Assembly (NCBI GenBank): GCA_947454285.1
Contig: CANGJO010000002.1
Span: 1-35,567, forward strand
Source of the DNA: Microbacteriaceae bacterium
GTDB lineage: Bacteria > Actinomycetota > Actinomycetes > Actinomycetales > Microbacteriaceae
Reading direction: 5' to 3'
Length of the DNA: 35,567 nucleotides
The notes below the pieces were generated by a model, which worked only from the letters and a program-made list of their open reading frames with translations, was not told the origin of the DNA and searched no databases. Shown piece by piece: positions 20,358 through 29,125 of this stretch. The translations under genes and the position numbers were made by a program. Each line of letters starts with the position of its first letter. Position 1 is the stretch's first letter.

Positions 20358-21428
20358 ATGACTCAGTCGATTACCTGGCCGCAAATTCTCGGCAAATTAA
20401 TTGCCGACACCGATTTGAATCGGGCGGAAGCGGCCTGGGCACTCGACCAAATTATGTCTGGGAGCACCGAGCCGGGATTAGTGGAGACCTTTTTGATCAC
20501 CCTGCGTCACAAAGGTGAGAGCGTCGATGAGCTATCGGGGTTGGTCGACGCCATGTTGAGCAACGCCTTGAAACTAGACACCGGCTCCGACGCGGTAGAC
20601 ATCGTGGGCACCGGCGGCGACTTGCTGGGAACCGTGAACATCTCGAGCATGGCCTCAATCGTGACCGCCGCAGCCGGAGTGCCGGTTTTGAAGCACGGTA
20701 GCCGTTCGGCGTCTGGCAAGACCGGTTCATCCGAGATGCTGGAGTCGCTGGGGATTCGCTTGGATCTGACCCCAAGTCAGGTGTCAGAAGTGTTCAAGAC
20801 AGCGGGAATTAGTTTCTTTTTTGCCCAGGTATTTCACCCGGCAATGCGCTTCGTGGGGCCAATTCGCAAGCTTTTGGCCGTACCAACCACATTCAACTTC
20901 CTTGGCCCGCTGGCCAATCCGGCCCAGCCAATCGCAACCTCACTGGGCGTGGCTAATCGCTCTATCGCGCCGCTGATGGCCCAAGAATTGGCGGCTCGCG
21001 GCCGCAGCGCCCTGGTTTTCCGCGGAAATGACGGACTTGACGAGCTGTCGACCACCTCAAATAACGAAATTTGGCAGGTTTCAGGGGGAGTGGTCTCCCA
21101 GACTGAGCTAAATCCGGTGAAATTGGGCCTAAATCGCGCCGAAACCGCAGACCTGATTGGCGGCGATGCCGAATTCAATGCCCAGGTGGCCAGGAACCTA
21201 TTTGCCAGAAAGACAAGCGGAAACCTGGGAGCGGTGCGAGACATCGTTTTGTTGAACGCCGCCGGTGGAGTTGTCAGTTACCAAATGGCCAAGGATTCAT
21301 CCAAAGCTGACGTTGATTTGAACATCAGATTCCAGGAGGCGTTGCAATTGGTGACGGCCGCCCTGGAAAGTGGAGCGGCAGAAGTGAAGCTGGCTGAATG
21401 GATCACAGCGGCCTCGCAAGCCAAATAA
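20358..21428 (+). CDS. trpD: Anthranilate phosphoribosyltransferase
   Basis: 'DIVGTGGDLLGTVNISSMASIV', 'KHGSRSASGKTGSSEMLESLGI', 'NFLGPLANP'. ATG at 20358 (MTQSITWPQIL) preferred over the track start 20298 by homology and a -10 element seven nt upstream. Confidence 0.95.
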   Translation: MTQSITWPQILGKLIADTDLNRAEAAWALDQIMSGSTEPGLVETFLITLRHKGESVDELSGLVDAMLSNALKLDTGSDAVDIVGTGGDLLGTVNISSMASIVTAAAGVPVLKHGSRSASGKTGSSEMLESLGIRLDLTPSQVSEVFKTAGISFFFAQVFHPAMRFVGPIRKLLAVPTTFNFLGPLANPAQPIATSLGVANRSIAPLMAQELAARGRSALVFRGNDGLDELSTTSNNEIWQVSGGVVSQTELNPVKLGLNRAETADLIGGDAEFNAQVARNLFARKTSGNLGAVRDIVLLNAAGGVVSYQMAKDSSKADVDLNIRFQEALQLVTAALESGAAEVKLAEWITAASQAK

Positions 21429-21485
21429 GCAATATTGGCCAAATAAACACTACTTGACATAATGTTCATTATCGGCGATAGGGAT

Positions 21486-21950
21486 TCATTCCAGCAGGTG
21501 GCTGGTAAGGAAATCAACCAGACCTGGCGGACTCACCGACTCACCAGAATCCTTTAGCTCGCTCAGGCTCCACCATCGGTGTTCTAAAACATCACGGTGC
21601 TCGTCGTCAGTCCAGCCAGACGCATCCAGCTCAAATTCATCAACTTGCAACAGATAAAAATGATCTACGAACGTGTGGTGATTCACACCGTCGCCCCAGT
21701 CCCAGCGACCCTCAGTTATCCAGACGACTTCACCCAATTCCTGGGCGTTTGTGACAATCCCGGTTTCTTCGGCCAATTCACGCATGGCTGCCGCTAAAAC
21801 CGTTTCACCTGCATCGATTCCGCCGCCTGGAGTGATCCAGCGCGGTGGCAGGCCAACCTCAGGGTCAAAGTGTGTTTTTAGCAGGAAAATCTGGCCATCT
21901 GGTTTACATAATATGACTCTGGCGGTCTCACGATGCTGGCCCGGCTGCAT
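21486..21950 (-). CDS. NUDIX hydrolase
   Basis: NUDIX box 'GGGIDAGETVLAAAMRELAEETGI'; start MQPGQHRETARVIL at 21950 fits, 2 nt after the upstream gene's stop. Confidence 0.93.
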   Translation of the reverse strand: MQPGQHRETARVILCKPDGQIFLLKTHFDPEVGLPPRWITPGGGIDAGETVLAAAMRELAEETGIVTNAQELGEVVWITEGRWDWGDGVNHHTFVDHFYLLQVDEFELDASGWTDDEHRDVLEHRWWSLSELKDSGESVSPPGLVDFLTSHLLE

Positions 21951-21952
21951 GG

Positions 21953-22561
21953 CTACTGAAGCTTCTTTTTCTCGTCGTATTTGAAGATTTTCAGCGACCA
22001 CTGCATCAAAACACCGATGCAGACGGCGAATATCAGGGTTCCCTCGCGCACCTGCCCGCCCATCAGCCAACCGATGATCAAAACCAGAACCTCATACATT
22101 GTTCGGATTTGCCACAGCGGCCAACCAAGTAGTTTTTGGGTGCCGATCATCAGGCCATCTCGTGGCCCAGAGCCCAGATAAGACGTGATGTAAATACCTG
22201 TGGCTGTAGCCACAATCACCATTCCCAACAGGAACATGCCCAGGTTTGCCCAGTAGCTGTCGAATTTTGGAATGTGCGGGATAAATACGTCTGACCAGAG
22301 TCCAATCAAGATTGCGTTCAGAATGCTGCCGATGCCTGGTTTTACCTTCAGTGGAATCCAAGCGAGTAGAACCAGTGCGCTAACGATCACGCTAGCAATG
22401 CCGTAGGTAATCCCCAACTGAATTGAGATTCCCTTGGCAAATACGTCCCACGGTGGCAAACCAATTTGCGCCTCGACGATCATGGCCAGGCCAAGTCCAT
22501 AGAACATTAGACCGATGTTAAGCCGGGTAAGTCTTCGAACGGACTTAAAATCAAAGCGCAT
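21953..22561 (-). CDS. YczE/YyaS-YitT-like integral membrane protein
   Basis: 202 aa; 'FYGLGLAMIVEAQIGLPPWDVFAKGIS', 'YLGSGPRDGLMIG' typical of the YczE-like family. Confidence 0.82.
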   Translation of the reverse strand: MRFDFKSVRRLTRLNIGLMFYGLGLAMIVEAQIGLPPWDVFAKGISIQLGITYGIASVIVSALVLLAWIPLKVKPGIGSILNAILIGLWSDVFIPHIPKFDSYWANLGMFLLGMVIVATATGIYITSYLGSGPRDGLMIGTQKLLGWPLWQIRTMYEVLVLIIGWLMGGQVREGTLIFAVCIGVLMQWSLKIFKYDEKKKLQ

Positions 22562-22598
22562 TGCTAAAGCCTAGCCTTGCCTTTGACTTGAGGATTGA

Positions 22599-23333
22599 AT
22601 GAACAACTTTCAGGTGTTAGCTCACCGTGGTTTGGTTTCGGAATTCGTTCCCGAGAACACACTTAAAGCATTTGCCGACGCCCTGCACGCTGGTGCCGAT
22701 GTGATCGAAACCGATATTCAGTGCACCAAAGATGGCGTTCCAATAATTTTTCACGATGACGACTTGATTCGCCTCGCCGGCATCCCAAAGAAGATTTCTG
22801 AATCTACTTGGAAGGAAATTTCGGTGATCGACATAGGCTTCGGCAAAAGAATCCCAAGCCTTGAGAAAGCCCTAGCGGACTTCCCCACCGCCAGATTCAA
22901 TCTAGACATAAAAACCAAAATGGCCGAAGCGCCGGTTGCCGAGGTTGTAAATCGTCTGCAGGCACAGAGACGCGTGTTGATTTCAAGTTTCAATGACCTT
23001 CGAAGCAAACGTACTTGCAATTTGGTTAAAGGTGGCGTGCGAACCTCAGCTGGCAGTTGGCGCGTGCTTGGGCTATGGCTAAGTTCTGCTCTTGGAGCCA
23101 CTCCCCTCTTTTCGCTTCTCAGTCACGGCGTTGATGCTTTGCAAATCCCTGTTTCGAAATTTGGACTCCGGTTTGATTCAAAAAGATTTATTCACAAAGC
23201 TCTGGCCAACAAGCTTGAGGTGCACTTCTGGACCATAAATGATGTTGCGCAGGTGCGAAAGCTGAAAGCACTTGGTGCCACCGGCGTGGTCACCGATAAC
23301 TGCGACATCGTGATTGCGGCCTTGAAAAAATAA
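22599..23333 (+). CDS. Glycerophosphodiester phosphodiesterase family protein
   Basis: 'LAHRGLVSEFVPENTLKAFADALHAGADVIETDIQCTKDGVPIIFHDDDL' and 'WTINDVAQVRKLKALGATGVVTDN'. Confidence 0.95.
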   Translation: MNNFQVLAHRGLVSEFVPENTLKAFADALHAGADVIETDIQCTKDGVPIIFHDDDLIRLAGIPKKISESTWKEISVIDIGFGKRIPSLEKALADFPTARFNLDIKTKMAEAPVAEVVNRLQAQRRVLISSFNDLRSKRTCNLVKGGVRTSAGSWRVLGLWLSSALGATPLFSLLSHGVDALQIPVSKFGLRFDSKRFIHKALANKLEVHFWTINDVAQVRKLKALGATGVVTDNCDIVIAALKK

Positions 23334-23377
23334 TTCACGACACTCCCTGTGAGTTTGCCAAAAAGTTTGCAAATGCG

Positions 23378-23403
23378 GGAAGATTGAGCGTTCACGCGGA
23401 GTT
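23378..23403 (+). promoter_or_regulatory. Candidate SigR/SigH-type ECF promoter upstream of rbpA
   Basis: GGAAG (23378-23382) - 18 nt - GTT (23401-23403); resembles the published SigR/SigH consensus GGAAT/GGAAY-N17-20-GTT. Confidence 0.6.
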
Positions 23404-23450
23404 GTTCCTCGTCTAGCCCCAAAAAGGCGAACCAAACCAGGAGGATCAAC

Positions 23451-23813
23451 ATGGCACAGCAGACAATGCGCGGTATGCGACTTGGAACCCAAAGTCTTGA
23501 AAGCGAACGCGGAGTTAATTACTCGGCACGCGTTACCCACTCTTACCAGTGTGTAAACAATCACGTCTCTGAGATGATTTTTTCTGCCGACGCCGAGATC
23601 CCGCAGACCTGGCAGTGCAAGCACTGCACCGCGCAAGCCGTGCTACTTGAAAATGGCAAGCTGGTAAAGCTTGATGCCTCTGAAGACAAGACACCGCGTT
23701 CTCACTGGGAGATGCTGCTTGAGCGTCGCAGTCGTGAAGAGCTAGAAGAAATTCTGCAGGAACGTTTGGACTACATCCGCGCACGTCGTGCCGGTGGCCA
23801 AGCCGACCTATAA
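23451..23813 (+). CDS. rbpA: RNA polymerase-binding protein RbpA
   Basis: 'MRGMRLGTQSLESERGVNYSARV', Zn-finger-like 'YQCVNNH...WQCKHC', C-terminal 'TPRSHWEMLLERRSREELEEILQERL'; SD 'aggagg'. Confidence 0.98.
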   Translation: MAQQTMRGMRLGTQSLESERGVNYSARVTHSYQCVNNHVSEMIFSADAEIPQTWQCKHCTAQAVLLENGKLVKLDASEDKTPRSHWEMLLERRSREELEEILQERLDYIRARRAGGQADL

Positions 23814-25330
23814 AAACCAATTGCCAGCAGCAGTGCTGCGGCCAAATTAATCAATAAATCGAATACCGGGCCAATCACCATTGCCGGTGTAATCGATTTT
23901 CTTAACGGCAGTTTGTCTAGCATGGCTGCAGGCTCAAAACTTGGCACCTGATCAATAACTGATCCATCTGGTGAGTAGATTGCCGACACACCTACCGTTG
24001 AAACATTAACCACTACCCTGCCCGTCTCGATGGCGCGAAGTCTGGCAAAGGCTGCCTGTTGGTAGGTTTCGTCACTGTGACCAAAATCAGCGTTGTTGGT
24101 TTGCGAAATGATTATTTGTGCGCCATCGCTAACCAGGCCTCGACCAATGTCGTCTACTGCGATTTCAAAACAAATCAGGGCACCAAGCTTGGCATCATTG
24201 ACTTCAAAAATTCCGTCACGCGTACCAAAGGTGTAACCACGACTCACAAGCCCGATTAGGTCTGGCGCCAACTGATACCAGAAGTCACGGTCTGGAACGT
24301 ATTCGGCAAATGGAACCGGGCGCTTTTTGTCGTAGTAGTCGGTTGGTCCGGTGCCCGGCTTCCAAAGAATTGAACTATTAAAAAGTTCGTCTCCGCGCTG
24401 AGTGATGGTGCCAAAGATCAGCGGCACTTTGATTTCATGGTTCACCAAATTCTTGATTGATTGGCTGGCGGTAACGCTGCTAAACGGGCTCAGGTCAGAT
24501 GCGTTCTCTGGCCAAACCACAACATCAAGATCCTGAAAGTTGCTCTTCGCCTGTAGCAGTTTGGTGGCGGCAAGGTGATTTTGCAGAATCGTGCCAGGCG
24601 CCTCATTTGCAAAAAGTCCAGCGTTGGCATTGCCTTGTACTGCACCAATGGTGATTGAACCTGCCTCGGCCGAAGCCGATGGTTGCACAATTGCCGGAAT
24701 TAGCAGAACGATGATCAGTGCCAATGCCGCTGCCATGTCTGGCAACATTCGTTGCGATCGATACTGCAAAATCCAAATCAACGCGATGGCACTTACTAGA
24801 GCAATCACAAAGGTGAGTAAACCTAATCCGCCAAGATAAACCCATTTGGCTAGATACGTATCGGATTGGGTCTGGGCAAGTCTTGACCAAGGGAATCCAC
24901 CATAGGGAATTGAAATAGAGACCCACTCGCGTGCAGTCCAAAGCGTGGCAATCGCACCTGCGACAATCAGGTTTTTGAATTTATTGCTGACGGATATTTT
25001 GGCTTCAAGCCAACGCCAGACAATTGCTATTGCCATCAGGCCGATTGCAAAAATAGCCGCTTCAAGAATAGAAAGCGCCAACCAAGGCACCGGGCCAAGG
25101 TAAAGACTTAGCCATTCGATTTGGCTTAGGTAGAAGGCCAATCCCCCAATGAATCCAATCCCAAGAGCAGGCAGTGCCCTTGAATTCCGAATCGAGGCAA
25201 CGAGAAGCATTACGGATAGAAAAATTAGTGGTGAGATGTTTTCGCGCGGAAAAGCCAAGCTTGAGGTCACGCCGCCAAGCACTGCGGCGGCAATTTTGAA
25301 GAGTGTGCCTTTTAGATTTACACGATTCAT
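23771..25330 (-). CDS. lnt: Apolipoprotein N-acyltransferase
   Basis: 519 aa; N-terminal TM helices and nitrilase-like domain with 'VVWPENASD', 'KKRPVPFAEYVPDR', 'ALICFEIA' (Glu-Lys-Cys). Confidence 0.95.
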   Translation of the reverse strand: MNRVNLKGTLFKIAAAVLGGVTSSLAFPRENISPLIFLSVMLLVASIRNSRALPALGIGFIGGLAFYLSQIEWLSLYLGPVPWLALSILEAAIFAIGLMAIAIVWRWLEAKISVSNKFKNLIVAGAIATLWTAREWVSISIPYGGFPWSRLAQTQSDTYLAKWVYLGGLGLLTFVIALVSAIALIWILQYRSQRMLPDMAAALALIIVLLIPAIVQPSASAEAGSITIGAVQGNANAGLFANEAPGTILQNHLAATKLLQAKSNFQDLDVVVWPENASDLSPFSSVTASQSIKNLVNHEIKVPLIFGTITQRGDELFNSSILWKPGTGPTDYYDKKRPVPFAEYVPDRDFWYQLAPDLIGLVSRGYTFGTRDGIFEVNDAKLGALICFEIAVDDIGRGLVSDGAQIIISQTNNADFGHSDETYQQAAFARLRAIETGRVVVNVSTVGVSAIYSPDGSVIDQVPSFEPAAMLDKLPLRKSITPAMVIGPVFDLLINLAAALLLAIGFYRSAWPPARRARM

Positions 25331-25333
25331 TGG

Positions 25334-27781
25334 TTATCCGTAGTAGGAGTAGGCAACAATGCCACGTTTAACTTTGTCAACCGCTGCCTTAGCGGTCTCG
25401 GCCAACTCCGGTCCGGCAGTCTGTGCCATTTGGTCCAGCACATCAATGATTTGTTTAGTCCAACGAATGAAGTCGCCGGCAAGTAGATCCGCACTATCCA
25501 GAACCGCGTCAAGTTTTGCGCCGGAGGCCCATCGGTGTATCGGAAGCGACAGGCTTAGATCTAGTGGCGCAGTTTGTCCAAGCTTGTGCGAGTGAGCAAG
25601 GTTTTCAAGATCGTCCCAAATTGCAACCGTGGTCTCCATGATTTCTTGGAAGTTTCCCTTAGGAATGCGTGGTTCCCACTCTTCTTCGCGTCTGGCTTCG
25701 TAAACCAATGCTGCTGCCATCGCGGCCAATCCGGCCGGGTCAAGCTTTGACCAAACGCCTTCACGAATACATTCTGAGATCAGCAGATCGCGTTCGCCAT
25801 AGATTCTGGCCAGGGTCTTGCCTGCTTCAAGAACTTCGTAGTCGCCATCAACTTCGTGAATGTAGTTCAGATCAACCAGCATTCCGCAAATCTTGTCGAA
25901 GGTCTTGGCAACCTGATTGGTGCGTCCTTCAATCTGCGCGATGATGCCATCAAGTTCGCGGCTCAGTTTGAACCAACGCTCTCCCCAGCGGGCGTGAGCT
26001 TCGCGCTCGTTGCAAGAGTGGCACGGGTGTGCACGCATATCGCGCTTTAGTTGGTTGAGCCTCTGTTCCTGCAGGTGCCTGCCTTTTGACTGACGCAAAT
26101 CCTTACCGCGTTCGGCACGCACTCGACCGGCAGAAAGCGCTCGCTCGATATCGGTCATCTCGCGACGCAAAGTTGCGTACTCAACGAAGTCACCCTGGTG
26201 ACACTCCATTGCTTTTTCATAACCATCCAGCGAAACCTGTTTTTCGCGAATTCCCTTGGCAAGTCCAACGACAGAGCGGTCTGCCTGGAACTGTGCGAAG
26301 GATGTTTCCAGAACTTCACGCGCGCGTTCACGACCAAATGCCTCAAGCAAGTTCACCGACATGTTGTAGGTGGGCTTGAACGGACTGATCAGTGGATAGG
26401 TGCGCTTGCTTGCCAGACCCGCAACGCTGTTTGGGTCCATGTTGGCGCTCCACTGAATCACCGAGTGACCTTGAGTGTCAATGCCGCGACGACCGGCACG
26501 ACCGGTTAGCTGGGTGTACTCCCCTGGCGTTAGGTTTACGCGGCCCTCGCCATTGAACTTGTCTAGGCGCTCGAGCACCACGGTTCGCGCCGGCATGTTG
26601 ATGCCAAGTGCCAAGGTTTCCGTGGCGAAGACAACCTTTACCAAACGACGCAAGAAAAGTTCCTCAACAACTTCCTTGAACGCTGGCAACATACCCGCGT
26701 GGTGAGCTGCTACGCCTCTTTCCAAACCAGACAGCCACTCAAAGTAACCAAGAGTAGAAAGGTCTTCGTTGGCAATGTTGTAGCACTTCTCTTCGACAAG
26801 TCGTCGAATCTCTTGCTTTTCTTCGGTTGTGGTCAAACGAATGTTGTGACTCTGGCAAGCCTTAACGGCCGCCTCGCAGCCGGCGCGCGAGAAGATAAAG
26901 AAGATAGCAGGCAGAAGATCTTCATCTTCCAGAATGTCAACGATCTCTGGTTTGGAAATTCGGTGAATCTGTTTCAGCTGCATGCGCTGATTGCCAAAAT
27001 CGCTTCGGCGACCGCGGTTTGGCTTATTGATTGGATTGCGCAGCTTGGTGGCGTGCATCTGCGCCAACTCTGGATTTACTCGCGGGTCCTTAGAGGCTTC
27101 GTCGAATAGTTCAAGAAGTTCGTCGTTGAACAAAACGTGCTGATTGAGCGGTACCGGGCGAATTTCGGAAACGATGATTTCCGTGTCGCCCCGCACTTCA
27201 TCTAACCAAGCACCAAATTCTTCTGCGTTTGAAACCGTTGCGCTTAGCGAGACGATTTTCACATCTTTAGGCAGGTGCAGAATTACTTCTTCCCACACAG
27301 CTCCACGGAAACGGTCGGCAAGGTAATGCACTTCATCCATCACCACGTAGCCCAGGCTGATTAGCGAATTTGAGTTCGCGTAGATCATGTTTCTGAGCAC
27401 CTCTGTGGTCATCACAACAATCTGGGCGTCTGAGTTCTGGTTGGTGTCACCGGTTAGTAGACCAACGCGTTCGGCGCCATAGCGTTTGGTTAGTTCGGCA
27501 AATTTCTGGTTACTAAGCGCCTTGATTGGCGTGGTGTAGAAAACCTTTTGATCTTTTTCAATAGCAAGGTGAATGGCAAATTCACCAACGATTGTTTTAC
27601 CAGCTCCAGTTGGCGCCGCAACTAGGACTCCCTTGCCTTTGGCAAGCGCGCGACAAGATTGCTCTTGAAAAGGATCCATTGGGAACTTGAGCAGCTTGGC
27701 AAAGTTCTCAATTGATGGATCGGGTTTATTGGCCTTTGCCTTGGCGAATCGTTCTGCTGGACTCAGCGACTCATCAGTCAT
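25334..27781 (-). CDS. DEAD/DEAH-box helicase, Ski2/Mtr4 (HelY)-like
   Basis: 'AAPTGAGKTIVGEFAIH', 'DEVHYLADR', 'SLSATVSN', 'QLTGRAGRRGIDTQGH'. ATG at 27781 (MTDESLSPAERF) overlaps the tatC end by 8 bp. Confidence 0.95.
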   Translation of the reverse strand: MTDESLSPAERFAKAKANKPDPSIENFAKLLKFPMDPFQEQSCRALAKGKGVLVAAPTGAGKTIVGEFAIHLAIEKDQKVFYTTPIKALSNQKFAELTKRYGAERVGLLTGDTNQNSDAQIVVMTTEVLRNMIYANSNSLISLGYVVMDEVHYLADRFRGAVWEEVILHLPKDVKIVSLSATVSNAEEFGAWLDEVRGDTEIIVSEIRPVPLNQHVLFNDELLELFDEASKDPRVNPELAQMHATKLRNPINKPNRGRRSDFGNQRMQLKQIHRISKPEIVDILEDEDLLPAIFFIFSRAGCEAAVKACQSHNIRLTTTEEKQEIRRLVEEKCYNIANEDLSTLGYFEWLSGLERGVAAHHAGMLPAFKEVVEELFLRRLVKVVFATETLALGINMPARTVVLERLDKFNGEGRVNLTPGEYTQLTGRAGRRGIDTQGHSVIQWSANMDPNSVAGLASKRTYPLISPFKPTYNMSVNLLEAFGRERAREVLETSFAQFQADRSVVGLAKGIREKQVSLDGYEKAMECHQGDFVEYATLRREMTDIERALSAGRVRAERGKDLRQSKGRHLQEQRLNQLKRDMRAHPCHSCNEREAHARWGERWFKLSRELDGIIAQIEGRTNQVAKTFDKICGMLVDLNYIHEVDGDYEVLEAGKTLARIYGERDLLISECIREGVWSKLDPAGLAAMAAALVYEARREEEWEPRIPKGNFQEIMETTVAIWDDLENLAHSHKLGQTAPLDLSLSLPIHRWASGAKLDAVLDSADLLAGDFIRWTKQIIDVLDQMAQTAGPELAETAKAAVDKVKRGIVAYSYYG

Positions 27782-28592
27782 TTTGCTCAACAGCAGACTC
27801 TGGTTCACCTAATGATTCATAGCTCGCAAACTCTTTAGCCAACCTGCGTGCTCTGCGCTTGTCATTGAAATAAGTAATTGCGGCAGCGATGAAATAAAGC
27901 GCAACAAGTGGAATCATCACCAGGAACATAGACATTGGGTCGGCGGTTGGGGTCGCCAGGGCGGCAATCACCGCAATCACGAACACCGCAAGGCGCCACG
28001 ACTTAAGAATGCTGCGAGCGGCAATTAAGTTGGCGAAGTTCAGCATCACGAGCACCACCGGCAACACAAATGCCAAACCAAAGACCAAAAGAATTCTGAT
28101 GGTGAAAAGAATGTATTCATTCGCATTGATAACGTTTGCGGTCCCAGCAGGTGTGAATCCGATCAGCGTTGATACGAAACCCGGAAGCGATACCCAGGCC
28201 AGCCAGCAACCTACAAAGAACAGTGGCAGTGCCGAGAACACGAAGCCTAGGGTGAATTTGCGTTCGCGCTTCTTTAGGCCCGGTGTCACAAAAGCCCAGA
28301 GGTTGTAGAGCCAGATTGGACTAGCCATCAAAACGCCAAGGAAGATAGAGACCTGAAGTTGCAGATCAAAAGCACCGGCAACAGTGCCAATGTTTAGGGT
28401 TGCGTTAATTCCTCGACTATTGGCCAAATCAACAACGGGTTTCTGCAAAATTTGGAATACCGGTTCAAACAGGAACCAGCCGGCAACTGTGCCGGCAAAA
28501 ATGAAAATGGCAGAAACAAAGAGTCTATTTCTTAGTTCTTTTAGGTGCCCACCCAGGCTCATCTTGCCGTCGGGGTTGCGTTTTTTTGCCAT
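27774..28592 (-). CDS. tatC: Sec-independent (Tat) translocase subunit TatC
   Basis: 'MSLGGHLKELRNRLFVS', 'KKRERKFTLGFVFSALPLFFVG', 'FGLAFVLPVVLVML', 'PTADPMSMFLVMIPL'; start MAKKRNPDGK at 28592. Confidence 0.96.
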   Translation of the reverse strand: MAKKRNPDGKMSLGGHLKELRNRLFVSAIFIFAGTVAGWFLFEPVFQILQKPVVDLANSRGINATLNIGTVAGAFDLQLQVSIFLGVLMASPIWLYNLWAFVTPGLKKRERKFTLGFVFSALPLFFVGCWLAWVSLPGFVSTLIGFTPAGTANVINANEYILFTIRILLVFGLAFVLPVVLVMLNFANLIAARSILKSWRLAVFVIAVIAALATPTADPMSMFLVMIPLVALYFIAAAITYFNDKRRARRLAKEFASYESLGEPESAVEQND

Positions 28593-28617
28593 GAGGAATA
28601 GCTGTGGCAGCAACTAA

Positions 28618-28791
28618 CTAGTTGCTTGAGCTGCCTTCGTCCTTCTTTGGCTTATCTTCTGACTTAATTTCGGTCTTGAAGATGCGCAGTGACTGCGCCA
28701 GGCTCTTGGCAAGTCCTGGAAGCTTTGGTCCACCCCATAGGAGCAAGACGATAACAAGAATGATGATCCATTCCCAACCGTTTAGTCGCAT
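28618..28791 (-). CDS. tatA: Tat translocase subunit TatA (57 aa; below the ORF-track length cutoff)
   Basis: Own translation: MRLNGWEWIIILVIVLLLWGGPKLPGLAKSLAQSLRIFKTEIKSEDKPKKDEGSSSN*: TM helix, hinge, amphipathic helix, charged tail; directly upstream of tatC. Confidence 0.95.
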   Translation of the reverse strand: MRLNGWEWIIILVIVLLLWGGPKLPGLAKSLAQSLRIFKTEIKSEDKPKKDEGSSSN

Positions 28792-29123
28792 CAGTGGAAC
28801 CTGCTTTCATTTGGGTTAAAACGCTTTAGAGACGATATAAGTCTACGCTGGCGCTGTTGCTGTTTCTTTACCTTGGACTTTTGTAACGCAATAAGTCTGG
28901 CTCTGGCAGCCGTTGGATCGGCCAAGATAGAGTCCTGAGGTCGCTCCAGACTTGGCTTGTTCTGCATTGCGTCGGCAAGAACCTGGGCCTTTTGCGCCAA
29001 TCGTTGCGCTTGGTGCCCGGCTGCGCCGAGCTTATTGAACAGCGACTTCCCGATGAATCCAAATACCACCAAAGCCAACACCGATAGGCCTACCCAAACC
29101 CAGAACCACGTCCAAAAACCCAT
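28791..29123 (-). CDS. Small single-TM membrane protein of unknown function between pafC and tatA
   Basis: 110 aa; N-terminal TM (WTWFWVWVGLSVLALVVFGFIG) then Q/A-rich basic tail; its TGA overlaps the tatA ATG by one nt (TGATG), and it follows the pafC stop by 2 nt. Confidence 0.8.
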   Translation of the reverse strand: MGFWTWFWVWVGLSVLALVVFGFIGKSLFNKLGAAGHQAQRLAQKAQVLADAMQNKPSLERPQDSILADPTAARARLIALQKSKVKKQQQRQRRLISSLKRFNPNESRFH

Positions 29124-29125
29124 TG

